DNA of 64,000 nucleotides, from contig VZRG01002010.1 in assembly GCA_013397435.1 (NCBI GenBank), positions 67,885 to 131,884 of the forward strand, in the 5' to 3' direction. The DNA comes from Erythrocercus mccallii. Taxonomy: Eukaryota; Chordata; Aves; Passeriformes; Dicruridae. A program made the translations under genes and the position numbers. The notes beneath the pieces are model-generated. The model was not told the DNA's origin and ran no database searches. It saw only the letters and a program-made list of their open reading frames with translations. How positions within the stretch are numbered: position 1 is the first letter of the stretch; each line of letters starts with the position of its first letter. This document shows, in pieces, positions 48,801 to 61,599 of the stretch.

Positions 48801-50805
48801 GGATGGTGTTTATGGAGATACCTGAGAAAAGAATTATGAGCTGCCTTAGCTGCCATCACTAGCTGTTCTCTCAGAAATTCTGCTGGGTGAAAGCTGTGTA
48901 GGAATTTCTCCAGAGAATGACTCTAAAGCTATAAAGCATTCTTCTCAGATGCATAAATGGTGTGGTATAAAGCAGAGTGAAAACCTCAGCTGGTTTCTAC
49001 TTTTCTCAACTTTAATTGTATCCTCACAGAGAGACTGGCAGCTAGGCAGCTAGGTGGTAAACTTGCTCGGTGATTCTTTTGGTTTGGGTTGGCTTTTTTC
49101 TTTTTAATGATCAGATCTGAAGCTTCTCAAAGTTAATGAAAGCCCCCAGGCCTCAGTGAACTTTTCTATTAGGATCATGAAGTGTGAAATGGATTTCTTC
49201 TGCCCTAGGAAATATAACTATTCAGTGAGTATTCTGGCTATTTTCTGATAATAGCTGTTCCTGCTTTAGAATTATAGTTTGAAAGGATACATAGCTTGAT
49301 TTCTCAGACAAGTGTGCTCCCCAGACATGAGAAAGAGCTTCTTGCAAAACAAAATATGTACAAAAGAGTTTTAGCTGCAAGACAATTATATGCATTTGCT
49401 GTAGAAATTACTTATTTTAAAGAAGAAGGTGTTTTACTGCTGCTCAAAGATAAGGCTGTGCCTTAGCTCCTGCAGACTCATGTCTATCCCTGATATTGGT
49501 ATAACACTGCAGAGTCCTTCCCTTGCAAAGTGGGGAAATGATTCCCCTTTATGATTCCTTTGCAAAGTTAATCATAAAGCAAAAACCCCTCTGATTCCTC
49601 CTTTTCATAAAGCCACAGTCAAACCATGAGTCTTACATCTCTTTAGATGGGTTCATACTGCTTGAGTGAAATAGGTAACACAAATTAAAACTTCGGTAGA
49701 TCTTAGAGCAAGGGCTTATAAAAGAAAACCAGTGCTTGTGTTTCAGTGATAGTGCCCTCATACTTGACCACAGTCAGTAATTTGCAGAAAAGAGTTCCTA
49801 GTATAAAACAGAGATTGTGTTCCAGGAGATCAACTTAAGCTGTCTTTATTCATTATGTTTAAAATTCACAGACAAGCTCAACCAAATAAAGTTGTTCAAG
49901 AGCCTTTGGAGAAGTTTCTGGATGGAAAACAAACAAGAATTAGGAATGCACTCAGTAATAGAGGGTACTCTGTTTTATATGAATGTTTTCACTCATGTAG
50001 TAGTTCTTACAGTAAAGAATTTAATACAAATTGTTCTAACATCTTTGCTGAAACTGAGTAACTAAAAGTTTTGTAGGAGAAATATAATATATTTTCTCAA
50101 ATTTTCAGGATCTACTACACTTATTGAGGAACAATTGGAACTATTACTCCTCACCTCTAGCTGCCTTTGTTAACAGATGTGAGACTAACTTTCAGTGATA
50201 GTTGTGATATTCTGTTGTGCTTAATTCTGAAATGCTTTATTCTGAACAGTGTGCTGGAGCTGACTGAATGCACTCTGCCTGTTCACTGCAGGGGAAACCT
50301 TGCTATCTAATGTGAGTCTGAATCCTGCTACACAGCAAGATGATTGAAAGTTATATCTTAAACCTCTCCCCTCACACCTACCCCAAGTAGCTCTAGTCAG
50401 GTTTTCTTTAGCTCCCTGACATTTCAGATTTAAAAGTGTGGATTCTCGTGAAACAAATAGAATCCATAAAAAAGGGGAGGGGGGGAGATTGAGGAGACTC
50501 TTCCTTTTATGGCTGCCACTATCTTTGATCCAACAATGCAGTTGCACCAGTTTTATTTGCTTCGTGATCATTACTGTAACAGCTTGAGTTACTAGAAAAT
50601 GCTGGGTGTCAGTGGGGTGTTTTTCTTCTCATCTGAAGCACAGCTTCACTGTGCAATTACCATGGAGTGAACAGAAGACCAGGCTATTTTGTGAATTATT
50701 TATAAAACACAAAGGACCAGGGGCATTTCCTCTATTGGAAAGAAGTGGTCCATCCCCACCAGGACTTTATAATCCTCACTGATGTCTTTCTTTACCATGC
50801 TTTAA
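42831..50805. other. Intergenic DNA, no gene seen
   Basis: About 8 kb of AT-rich DNA. It contains a 14-bp-arm hairpin (43176-43215), a smaller 8-bp-arm one (44472-44495), a T-rich simple stretch (43815-43850) and an unexplained ORF at 49855-50061. No exon of GOLM1, the next gene in human, was recognised. Confidence 0.4.
43176..43215. repeat. Hairpin with perfect 14-bp arms
   Basis: Arms AAAATCATTATGGT (43176-43189) and ACCATAATGATTTT (43202-43215) with a 12-base loop, intergenic. Confidence 0.9.
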
Positions 50806-50849
50806 GAGTAAGGTGCAGCAGTGGTGTGATGTAGCTGGAGTTTCACTCT

Positions 50850-51312
50850 GCACAGAGCAGAGCAATGAAGCTGGTAAAGGGAACGCCACTCTGATGAGGA
50901 ACAGGTGAGGGAGCTATGGTTGTTTAGCCTGGAAAAAAAAGAAGGCTCAGGGGTGACTTTATGACTTTTTATAACCACCTGTAAGGAGAGTGTAGCCAAG
51001 TGGGAATTGGCCTCTTCTCCCATGCAGCAAGTGACAGGATTTGAAGAAATAGCCTCAAGATGCACCAGGAGAGGTTTGGGCTGGACATCAGGAGGAATTT
51101 CTTCACAAATGAGATTGTTAAACATTGGAATGAACTGCTCAGGGAGGTGGTGGAGTCACCATCCCTGGAGATGCACAAGAAATGACTGGACATGGCACTT
51201 GGTGTGCACAGCACATGGTCTAGTTGACAAGGTGCTGATCAGTCAAAGGTTGCGTGTGATGATCTCAGAGGCCTTTTCCAACTTAAAAGATTCTGTGATT
51301 CTGTGATTTTTA
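50850..51312 (+). mobile_element. CR1 LINE 3' fragment, intergenic
   Basis: Contains GGTTGTTTAGCCTGGAAAAA near 50918, GGTTTGGGCTGGACATCAGG at 51074-51093, GAGGTGGTGGAGTCACCATC at 51145-51164, and the terminal repeat GATTCTGTGATTCTGTGATT at 51289-51308. The 3' end is complete, so it is one of the younger copies here. Confidence 0.88.
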
Positions 51313-52083
51313 TGTGGTAATTATTTACCTTGTACAGATTTGCTACAATGTCTATCAAGTTACAGTATTCAACAATTTATCCTAACAGATAACAAATTTC
51401 TACTGTTTGTTAGTTTGTGTGCCTGGTTCTAATATAAGGCTTGGCTGTGACAGTGCCTGACAGCGTTCCCATGCATTCATGCATGGATTTAGAAATCTGA
51501 ATGGGGGGTTCACTGGCTGTCCCCATGCTCTTGAAAACACACACTTGGTGACTCAAGCTGTATCATGAAAAGGGCAGACTAAGAGAAAGTTTCAAAAACG
51601 TTCACAAGATAATATTGTTTTGTTGTTTTGTTGTTGTTGTTATTTTCCCACTGTGCAAGTCAAAATTCTTGTCTTGTTAGTTTAAGCTTGTAAATTTGGG
51701 GGTTTTTCTATGATGTAGCTTGATGTTTCTGTTGTGTTATATGTTTGGTGCACCTACACACTGGACAACTGCCAGCTTATATGCATTAGAGCCATTGTAA
51801 AGAACAAACACATGCATGGAAGCTCTAATATAGATACTGCTCTCCCGAGGTCACATAGATAAAGTAACACAGCTGGAAATAACATTCAAGAGCTATTGGC
51901 CTTAGTCTCTTTATTTGTACCTTGTAAATAATTCCAAAGCAAATATGAATTTTCCTTCTCTTGCATTCTTGATTGTGAAGTCTCTATGCATTGCCAAAGC
52001 AGTGTGAGCAGAACTACATGTAAATGACTGTCAGAATTGATGAAGCAGTGTGCTTTTTAAGCCATTCCATATCCATATTTTCA
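51313..52083. other. Intergenic DNA between CR1 and LTR
   Basis: AT-rich, with a short (TTG)n-like stretch near 51615-51643. No gene seen. Confidence 0.4.
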
Positions 52084-52427
52084 TGTTATGGTTCAACCCA
52101 GTACACCCCTGTTTTCTCCCTGGTTTTTGATATGACCTATCTGTTGCAATCTTCCCCTTATCCTACTCCCCAGCCTATCCCAACTTCCCTTTCCCTAATC
52201 CCCTCCCATGCTTTGCCAGCATTGGGTGGTCACCCTAAACCCCAACCCCTTCCAGTGTCTGTGTGCACAAAAAGCCTTCTCCCACGTGGAGAGGGGTCTT
52301 GATTCCATCATGAGGTGAATAAACCAGCTCTGTTCACCCCCAAGACCCGGACTGCTGTTCTGTCTGTCCCTGCACCAATGCCATCGATAACCGGAATCCG
52401 CAGAGCTCGTAAGGGGGTTATGTCACA
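52084..52427 (+). mobile_element. Probable solo LTR of an endogenous retrovirus
   Basis: About 344 bases starting TGTTATGGTTCAACCC and ending near TTATGTCACA (TG...CA). A pyrimidine-rich first half, an AATAAA at 52317-52322 and a following T/C-rich block are typical of LTR layout. No internal viral genes are next to it and no clear target-site duplication was found, so the boundaries are approximate. Confidence 0.6.
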
Positions 52428-54712
52428 CCCTGTGCAGCGCTGCCTGTCCTGAAGCACTCCTGGGGTACACAGGCCCCAGGGGAAACGCTACAAATTCACA
52501 GTTGTAAATTCTATGTAATGCAGGTGCAAGACCTTGACTGTGGTTTCCCAAGGCACCACAGAGAATAGATTCAGAGGGTGCAGCCTGATGTGGCATAAAC
52601 CACAACAGATACACTGAGATGTGAGAAAGTAGAATTGCTAGGCCATGCTTCAAGGTGATTTATGGGGTTTATCCACAGGGGAATGACTAGATTTGAATCA
52701 AGATACCTCAAGACAGTCCGGATTTTCCTTCCCACATCAAATGGCAATCTCTTAGAAAGCAGACATAGAAAAGTGTTACAGGTCTGCCTAGGAAATCCCT
52801 CTTTTCTTTAAAGTTTGGGATTTTTTTTTCCTGACAAGGTGGTTTTGTTATAAAGGAAGATTGTGAAAATTTCCTTCTTTCTGTGATGGCAGTGTAGTAT
52901 TAGCAGCATGAGTATCACACAGATCATGCTCAGCAGTAAGACTGCAGGCTTGGAGTACTGCTAAGCAGCCATTGTGGGGGGAAAAAAAAGTGAGAATCTG
53001 TTTGTGCTTACCCTTTGTCCTGGGGTATACTGGAACAGGAAAAATTCTGTTGGCAGCAACAGCTTGGGAAATGGTTCTCAAGTCTGTAATTGCTTGTACA
53101 TTCAGCTGATACCAGGGTCTTAAAAATGAAATTTACACAATTAAGGAAGAGAAATAATCAAGGCAATTAGTTCCTGCTTACTGCTCCTCAAGCAGCAAAA
53201 GAAACAGTCTGTACTGAGCTATGCTCCAGTGGGTTGTCACAGTCTTCACTGAAGTATATTATTTCAAACACATTATTTTTAGACGCTTCAAGTCTATAAA
53301 GACCTACAGATGTTGTCTCAGAGCCAAGTCGGACTGCACTTCTAAAAGTGGTATCCACAAAGAGCTATTCAGGGTAGTGCAGTGGGTGACATGCAGATCT
53401 GATGCAGCTCTAGTCTATTTTGGGCAAGCTGTGCTTTTCTGTGCTGCAGAGCTGCTACCTCACAAAAGGTGCTTGTTTATTGTTGGACCTAAGGCAGTAC
53501 ATGGCTGTGCAGAGGACTGTGAATTTACTTCAAGAATTAGCCTTGGCATGCCATAAACAGGCAAAAGGTAACAGATCCTGTACACATAATTATGTTTCAA
53601 AGGTTGCACAGATTCCTCTTCCAAGAACAGTAGCAGGATTACATCAGTGTGCCATGGGTGATAAATTTATCACTGCTGCTCCAAACAGTCTTTTGTTGTC
53701 TGTTTCCTATACAGATTCAATAATGAGATTAGCACTGCTAGCATTACACTTTCCACTACTGCTACTGTCCGTATCATTAGTCCCCATGAAATTATTTAAT
53801 CTTCAAAGACATGATGGAACATAATACTAAACAGTACCTCTTCTCAAGGAAAACTGCAGCCACTGGTGATGAGGACAGGTGCAGATACATGTTAACTTGT
53901 CATCACAACGAAGGTGGTAGAGGCAGGAGCAAGGGATTATCTATAATAAAGTTCACATCTTTCAAGCTGTCATAAAACAACAAGGCAATCTAGACAGAAC
54001 ATTATTTAATGTAGAGGCTTTGATGGGATCTTGTCATGGTGGATGCATATTTGCCCAATAGTTCTGCTGGCTGCCTCTGGAGTAGCAAGGGAGGACGTAC
54101 AAAAAAGAGATCCAAAAAAGCATGAAGACCAAAAAGAGCTTGGAGACAGTCAATTTGCAACAATTTATCTATATATATAGAAGATTAAACTGTTGTTTTC
54201 ACATGTTTTGAAAGCAAAGGATCCGAAATTATATCTCATGGTTCTGATACAAAAATTTTGAGAGGCTCAAGACACCTGGAAAGCAAAATAGCATTAACAT
54301 CCTTTGTTCAGAGGTGGCAATGACATTGTGAGGTGTCCAAAAGCTGTCATCCTCTTTCTTGTCAATATCTTAATTCTTGAATCAGAATTCTACAAACAAA
54401 ATAATTTTGTGATGGTGGTGGCATAGATTGGAGTGCTGGCTTTTGGGTTGAGTTGGGGATTTCTTGTTTGCTTTGGGTTTTGTTTGTTGGTTTGGGTTTT
54501 TTGCTTTGGTTTGCTTGTGTGTTTGTTCCCAGCTGGTGGTAGTAACCCTTGCAGATGTAAGCTTTGGCATTTCACCCAGAAATAAAGGGCAAAGGAAGCT
54601 CCCAAAAGGCCTGATGCACTCTCCCTTATACATACACTCAGCTTTGGAAAGCCTTGTTTCCAAAATGTTATGTTGTTTTAATGTCTAGGGAGATTGTGAC
54701 CACAGACATATC

Positions 54713-54738
54713 ATGTATATAGCTGTAGCTATATACAT
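54713..54738. repeat. Hairpin with perfect 11-bp arms
   Basis: Arms ATGTATATAGC (54713-54723) and GCTATATACAT (54728-54738) with a 4-base loop TGTA. Confidence 0.9.
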
Positions 54739-55208
54739 CAGGGTGAATCAGGGTCAGCAGAAATGTAATGAACTACTGTTTTTGATTGGGAGGTCAGTAT
54801 TTATTTTTCTGTGAGAAAGGGTAAAATTTTATATTTGTCTAGAACAGTCTAGAGCTCAGGATCTCACTGCTGCTTTGGTGAACAGAGGGTATTAGCATAG
54901 AGTCATGTTTGAAGATCGTGAAAAGTTTTTTTTTCACTGTGCATTATTTACTTCTTTATGCACAATCTTTATGCAGAAGCTGCCAGGCAGTTTAGTAAGC
55001 ACTGGAGTCTTCTTGACTTTAGACTGAGGATAAAATCTGACAATTCAACAACCAGTTGTCTGAAGACTACTGTCAGTAATTTTGCTGAAGTTTGCAATCA
55101 TCTTAATTTTGTCCCACCTGTTTGTCAGAAGGAACATGCAGGATGTGTTCTGCTAACAGTAGCAAAGTAACCATGATGGGTATGACTCAATGGTGGCGTT
55201 TGATGTAG

Positions 55209-55236
55209 AAAATTTTGAGTGGTTGCTCAAAATTTT
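55209..55236. repeat. Hairpin with perfect 11-bp arms
   Basis: Arms AAAATTTTGAG (55209-55219) and CTCAAAATTTT (55226-55236) with a 6-base loop. Confidence 0.9.
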
Positions 55237-56264
55237 GTTAGTATTTTTATAGATCAGCTTGTTGATCTCACATGTTTGAACATGTACATGAGTGGTTTCT
55301 CAAGAAATCCAGTATAATTGAGAAAATCTGACAGACATCTATACTATGTGTTTGCTACCATCTGGTGGCTATCTCCACACACTGTATTTTTATTTTCTAA
55401 TTATTTCTGTCTCTTCAGGTAACAGTGGTGCAAAATTAATTTTTAATGTGCCTTTTGTACAGTAACACTTGCAGGTTTGCAGAAGCAAAAGACTGTCACA
55501 GAGGCTGTGTCTAATCTGAAACTCAGGATTTGCTGTGGTACCCATATTTTTGGGGTGCAAAAGGTGAAAATGCTGTTGAAGTGATGTATTTCAAAGGTGA
55601 TGCATTCTTGTTCCTGCTGCTGATGTTGGAAGTATAGAAACACCGTTTTTTCAATTTCAGTGGCATTCAGCGGCATGTATATGCCATCTTTGAACTGCTG
55701 ACAAAAGATTTGACACAGGTAGCCAGGGAGCTAATGCTGGCAGCAGTCTCAGCCCAAGAGAAGACAATTAGCTAGCAGCCCTAGTGGAAGTACTTTGCTT
55801 TTTCTTGGTGTTAAATCACTGGTAAGTCTGTCACGGTGCACTAGCTCCCTGTTGTGACCCATAAGGTGACAAATCTGTTTCACACAGAGATAGTTGTGTC
55901 TCCCAGGCACCAATCCCAGAAAACACAGCATTACCCTCACATAAACAAATACTACTGTATGAAATGTATGCTTGAGCCTTTGTAAATTCAACAGAATATA
56001 CTTTTTCTTTTGTCTTACTACTACTGAATTTATAGATAGACTGCCTTGCTGGATACTTCTGTTTCCCACATGCATTTCCAAAATACTTCTAGCAATTCCC
56101 ACATAACATTTATAATTGGTTTCCTTTTTGCCCTCTACCTGCATATGTAGCACATGTATTGTGTACAAGGTAGTGCAGAATTCATGTAAAGAGGTGTAGA
56201 TCAGCCTATGCTTTATAGACACCTCTGGTGGTACATTCCCCAGGCTGCCCTGTGATCTAAGAAA

Positions 56265-57480
56265 TGCTTGTTAGGCCTCAGTCTTGGAAAGAGCACCTGT
56301 GCTCAGCTCTTCCAAAACTTATCAGAAACATGGTCTGCTCCCAGGAACTGTTGTCTAAGGAACTTCTGTTTTCCTTATGAACAGTCTCGGAAAGTATTTT
56401 TCTTGCCTGAATGGCATGACATTCCTGTTCTCACACATTCAAAGAAAGAGCCGATCGAAATTGTGACCAGGATAAAACATTATGACTAAAGCCCACTGTC
56501 TTGAGACCCTGTAAACAGCGGTCTAAATGAGACCCTTCAAGATCTCCTGGACCTCAGTGGGCTATGACCAGCAGTCTGCTTCTGAGAGGGATGCCTCTCT
56601 GAGCCAGCGAACTCTCAAGTTTGTTATACTTGGAGGATTGCCGAACAGCATCAAGTCTTGGGCTGATAATCCCATTCCTCAAGGCCCGACCCTTCACCTG
56701 TCAGGAAATTCAAAAGCATTGGAAGTGAACCTTTCACTGACCTCTAAAGGGAATTTTTCACAGGTACCTTGCTTGCACTGGTCTTTGTGTTTGTGTTGCA
56801 TGCATGTGCACAAATGCTACAGCAAATCAGAGAGAAATCTGCTTTCTTAGATATTTAAGTACCTTGGAAGTTAGGCTTGTAAGTAAGCTTGTGACTTATT
56901 ACATAACCTTACTTAAATGCTGCTAAGTGTTGTTCTTTTGCTAAGTTGCTAAGTGTAACTTCAAAGTTATAAATTAGGTTAAATTCTGCTAAGAACTATT
57001 CCTCTGTTAAACTCTTAAGGTTACGTTATAAATTAAGTTTAAGGTACATTTAAGTTGGGTATAAGTTAAGTGTTGTTTCTTTGTTAAATTATTAGGTTTA
57101 AGGTATAAGTTAAGTTAAAGTACTGTTAAGTTTGAGTGCTGTTAAGGTTTCAGGCTATGTTCCTTTTTAATCCTTGCCCTCACTGTCCTTTGTCACACAG
57201 ACCTAAGCACACCCACACCCCCCCAAACACACACCCTCTGCCCACATACACACCCTTAGGTAGTTCTCCATTCATTTCTCTTTGGATTTTGGATTTTGTA
57301 TGGTTTTGTTGTTGCTTGTTTTTCCTTGCTGTGCCTTAACTGTCATGTAAGTAGTAGAGTGAATCTTGCCAATGAACTTTGTCGTGATGTCACTTAATAT
57401 TAAATCTGGCTTTTGCTGATACCCTCACCAATAATTTTTTAAGTGATCTCAAACATTTGTTCGTAACAACACTGGAGCCT
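56265..57480 (+). mobile_element. Probable long LTR with TTAAG-rich repeat
   Basis: About 1.2 kb with a non-genic composition. It contains a degenerate tandem stretch of TTAAG-like units (56870-57150), a C/A-rich block, and near its end ATTAAA at 57400-57405 with a downstream T-rich part, like an LTR poly(A) region. Ends are uncertain and no viral gene is adjacent. Confidence 0.45.
56870..57150 (+). repeat. Degenerate (GTTAAG)n-like tandem repeat
   Basis: Many spaced copies of TTAAG, TTAAGT and GTATAAGTTAAG over 280 bases, with short spacers. The spacing is irregular, so it is not a simple microsatellite. Confidence 0.6.
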
Positions 57481-58036
57481 TGTACCAAGGTGCACCACTG
57501 GATCTAGAAGACTGTGGCTCTCAGGTAATTTCACATACAGTCTATCATTACATTGCCATATCCCTTTATGTAATGTGAACTCTGCACTAAGAAGTGAAAA
57601 AAGATCTGTATAAGTTTTATCTTCCTGTAAGCTAAGTGAGGCAAGTTAGCTAAAACTGCAGTTACCATGTCAGTTAAAACTGGCCTTTGTCACAGAATTG
57701 CAGTTTTGTATCACTGACAGTTTTTCTAGAAAATACCATTATTTCCTGGGTAGACAGTCAAGACCCAGTGAAAATTTTTTCCACCTTTCAAACCCTGTTT
57801 TATGTATTGGTCTAGCCATTTGCCTAATGCCTAATTTCCCTAATAAGTTAAGCCTCTCAGTACCCTCATTAGTGAAAACAGCATTATTGTTCTGACTCAC
57901 TGAAGAACAGAAAAGACAGATTTGCACTGCAGAGGTCAGGCTATATCCTTTACCTTATGAATTCCAGTCAAATAGTCCTAAGTTTTACAAATATCAGCCC
58001 ATGTTCTAGGAAAACCAGGTTTAGCCTGTAACCTGT

Positions 58037-58657
58037 TGTCCTGGTTTGGGACAAAATTAAGGGGGAGTTTCCAGAAGGAACCCCCTAGAAACCAACCTCC
58101 ACAAACTCCTCCCCTTCCCACCGGGTCCAGGAAGAATTTCCTTGGAGGGAAAAGTGGAAAAAACCTGTTTATTAGTAAATAATCAAAAAGAACACTTCCC
58201 AACACAGAAAAACAACCCAGATGACAAAAAGAGTCGTTTTCACCAGGCCTAGGGAGAGAGAGAGCATGGAGCCAGTCTCTGTGTGGGGGAAGGGTGCTGA
58301 AGCTTCTTCCGCAGACTCCGAGGGTCCCCTGGTTCTCGGATTCCCAAGGGTTGAGTTCGGAGCCGGTGCAATGTCTTCAGGGGGGGAGGGGAGAGGGGGG
58401 GAATAAAGAAAGAGGGGAAAAAGAAAAAAAGAATGGCCGAAAGCAGCAGCGAAAGCAGCAGCGGCAAAGCGGGCAAGCAGCCGGCAGCAAGCCAGAAGCG
58501 AAAAGTAAGAAACCAACTGGCCGTCCCAGCCGCCCAGACGATGGGGGGGGGAGGGGCACAGCTACTTAGACAAAACAAAGCATAATTCACGATGGGGATA
58601 CAGGGCAAAATTCACGATGGGGGATATAGGGCATAGTCACACAGTCACCCCATGACA
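58037..58657 (+). mobile_element. Solo LTR with 5-bp target-site duplication
   Basis: Begins TGTCCTGGTTTGGGAC and ends CCCATGACA (TG...CA). It is flanked on both sides by CCTGT (58032-58036 and 58658-58662), a perfect 5-bp duplication. The 621-bp body has a purine-rich block at 58377-58440. No internal viral genes remain, so it is a recombined solo LTR. Strand is given by the TG start; the true transcription direction is unproven. Confidence 0.75.
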
Positions 58658-58662
58658 CCTGT

Positions 58663-60209
58663 GTATGGGACTGTACAAACATGCACAAGGTTGTAGCAAA
58701 TGTTTGCAAATCTGGCATCCTTCATTGCATATGCAACTGATATCACAGAAAGGTGTCCATCAATATAACAACCAGACAAAATAATGTGTTCCTTTCCTCT
58801 TACTGGCTTACACATATAGAAGCCAAAGGAGATTGAAGATAAGGGTGTTAGTCTATTTATCATTTTTGGAGAGAAAAGAATTAATTCTGACTCCATAGGC
58901 ATCCAAGGTGAACCAGCAAGAGCGAATACAGACATTGCCTGCAGGTAATACTTTTCCTAAGAAAATGGCATCAACCAATATGGAAGATTAACATCAATCA
59001 ATAAACTTCCTAGAGCAACATTTAGAGGAATCTCATGAATGAAAAACCTATTTCCCAGAATAAGACAAGTTAGCTGCCAAAATACCAATGACACAGAGGT
59101 AACGAAGAAAAAAGTCAATCAGTGAAGCTGACAGTTCATCTAGTAAAGATCCAGATGACTCTCCAAGTCAACATGTTCTTTTCTAAGGTGGCATTTTACT
59201 GCTCTTGCACTAGATGCTGATTTTGTCCCAACAAGACCAGCCTGCCTAATTGTAATTCCTACAGCTGGTCTGGCTTTTCCATGAAGCTCTTTGTTCGCAT
59301 ATCAGAGCACATTGGGCATTTTCTATGAATGAGGCAGTGCAATTAAGCAAGAGACCTGACACTTTGAGGCAACTTCTGCAGACCCAAAGAAGCCAGAAAA
59401 ATGTTGCCATTTGCAGAAGTTAAGCCTAGGGACAACATTCAGAATTGCTCAGAGAGAGAACACAAAATCTGTGAAAGGAAAACTCCTTATCATTGTCTGT
59501 GCTTCAGTAACACAAGACCTGCAGTAAGATTCCATTTGACAGTTCTGAGTATCTTTGTAGACGCAAACAAATTGTTCCCTGCTTCCTATTTATTTCTTTT
59601 TTTGTTTGTAAATGGTTTGTTTTGATGTAACATGACAAAGTGATTACCTAAGTAAGAACTTTCTATGTCTGCAAATGCACAGTTCAGTTGGAATCCAGAT
59701 GAAACTCTCAGGTCTTTTAAAATGGAAGTAGAAAATACCACCTAATATTGTTTCATATATAAGTAAATAATTCCTCCACTTTCCAATTAGCAATGAAGTT
59801 ACATCTCAAAACAAAACACAGTACATAAATCAAAGAGTAAGAGCCTTAAAACTTGTATAATACTAGGCATGCTGCTTGACCTCATGAATAGTGATGTCAA
59901 TTTTCACAATACTTGAATTTTCTTATTGCATAAATGCATTTCAAAGCTTATGTAGATTCATTAGTTTCTGAAAGAGTTTGTTTTCATTCAATGTTTCAGC
60001 CTGTACTCATTTTACCTCAGGATTTTTTGGATACATATTTTCAAGGCAAATGACATTACTAAGGTGTACATCCTGAAAAATGTAGCCCGTAGTTTGACAT
60101 CCAGTAGGTGGGTGGCCCGTAAATTCTTTTTTGATGATAGGTCAGACCCTGAATGTGCACAGAAGTCACCATACTCTTACTAAAAATATGTATGCACACA
60201 TGTCGTGCA
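58663..60209. other. Intergenic DNA between LTRs
   Basis: Ordinary AT-rich sequence, no recognised gene or repeat. Confidence 0.35.
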
Positions 60210-61595
60210 TGTGCTGGTTTAGCACAAAAGAGATTTTTTCAAGAAATTTTTAGAAAAAAACAATTAGTGACTGACTTTGAAGCTGACAGTTTGATTGACC
60301 AATTAGAAAGATGATACGGTTCTGGGAACACATAGGTCAAAAATCGGGAATTTCGCTTTTTGCTGTCCAGCCTGCCAGCTGGTAACAGCCCGGTCTGTGC
60401 AGCAGGTGTGGCCAAGCCAGGCCCTCGCTACTAACAGCTAGCCAACTTTAAAGCCTACCCCGCTGCCGGCAGGGCCGAGGGAGAGGTGCCCCAGGCCCCC
60501 CGGAGCAGCTCCAGGCGTGGGTTGGGCAAGGATCACGCCATGAGACTGAGGGGTGGGGGGAGAAAAGCCCAGCCGCACAAGAGATCGTGGCTCCAGCCCC
60601 AGCACGGCCTGAGTCTGCCACCTTTGGCCATCTCCTGCAGGAGAACCAGCATGCCCTCTGCACACCTGGGAGAGTGTTAACTCATTCCGTATACAGATAA
60701 AACGTACAAAGCACTAACCCTTCTCCAAGTGAGAGAAAAGTGAGAGTGGGAGACGTAAAGAGACAGTATGAAGATACCAAGGTCAGTGAAAGAGAAGTTA
60801 CATCCTAAGTGATGAGGAGTTGGAGAAGATGCCTTGATTTGTCGGCTGAAAGTTTTTTGTGAACCATAGTAACAGACAGTAATATGCTAGAATATCCCTT
60901 TAAATAATGAAAAAATACGCATTTTGGGGAGATGACAAGAATATTTTAAATTGTAGAGCTGAGCAAGGGCATTTGTGATGGACTAAGTAAATACTGAAAT
61001 AGCTGTGATCTAATGGAGAATTTTGAGTAGAAGAAGATAAAGATAGAAGCCCTCTGACCCCAGGGAAAAAGAAGACCTCTCTTTCTTGAGATGAAGATGA
61101 TTTTAGAGAAAATGAAAAAAAAACCCTTTGCTTTTGGAGCAGTTAATCTTTAAAAATAATACCCCATGAGTATGCATGAGTCCATGGCCCATACACAGCC
61201 ATGAGAAAAGCTACATGATATGAGGGGTTCACAACTGCAGATTTTCCCTGGGTGGCTGTTTTTTGTGAAAGATAAAAGCCACAAGCAGACTGTTCTTTCT
61301 TGTGGAAAGTTACCATAACAGACCAAAAGAGACTTCTCTCTCTAAATAGACTGATGAAAGACTATTTTATAAGTGGTACTGACCTAGAGTTCCGAGTTTT
61401 ATGTTTATACATTGTCTGTGAGAAAGAAAAGAAGCCGTTGGGGGAGAGGGATGTGTTTTGAAGGTCTCATTCTGATTCTTATTATTTTTTTCCTTTCTTG
61501 TAGTTTTGTTAATAAACCTGTCTTTATGCCTTTTAAATTTAAGCCTGCTTTGTTTTTCTTCTGTGATGGTTTTAGTGTTTGCAATTTGATATATG
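60210..61595 (+). mobile_element. LTR, forward copy of an inverted pair
   Basis: Starts near TGTGCTGGTTTAGCAC, has a GC-rich block at 60450-60670, a GATGAAAGACTATTTTATAA block at 61351-61370 and AATAAA at 61511-61516, followed by TAAGCCTGCTTTG. The order fits a long avian LTR. No viral gene adjoins it. The 3' boundary is approximate. Confidence 0.65.
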
Positions 61596-61599
61596 ACTA

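Larger units (their letters stand above)
52428..56264. other. Intergenic DNA, no supported gene
   Basis: Holds two hairpins (54713-54738, 55209-55236), a TTTG-rich simple stretch (54460-54530) and two open frames without recognised homology: 53420-53824 (+) and 55749-56222 (-). Confidence 0.4.

Noticed and set aside
53420..53824. 134-codon + strand ORF with a Leu-rich C-terminal part
   Set aside because: Overlaps another frame of similar length (53221-53556), no recognised domain; likely chance.
58172..58608. Overlapping ORFs of 90-119 codons
   Set aside because: They lie within the solo LTR and its purine-rich block.
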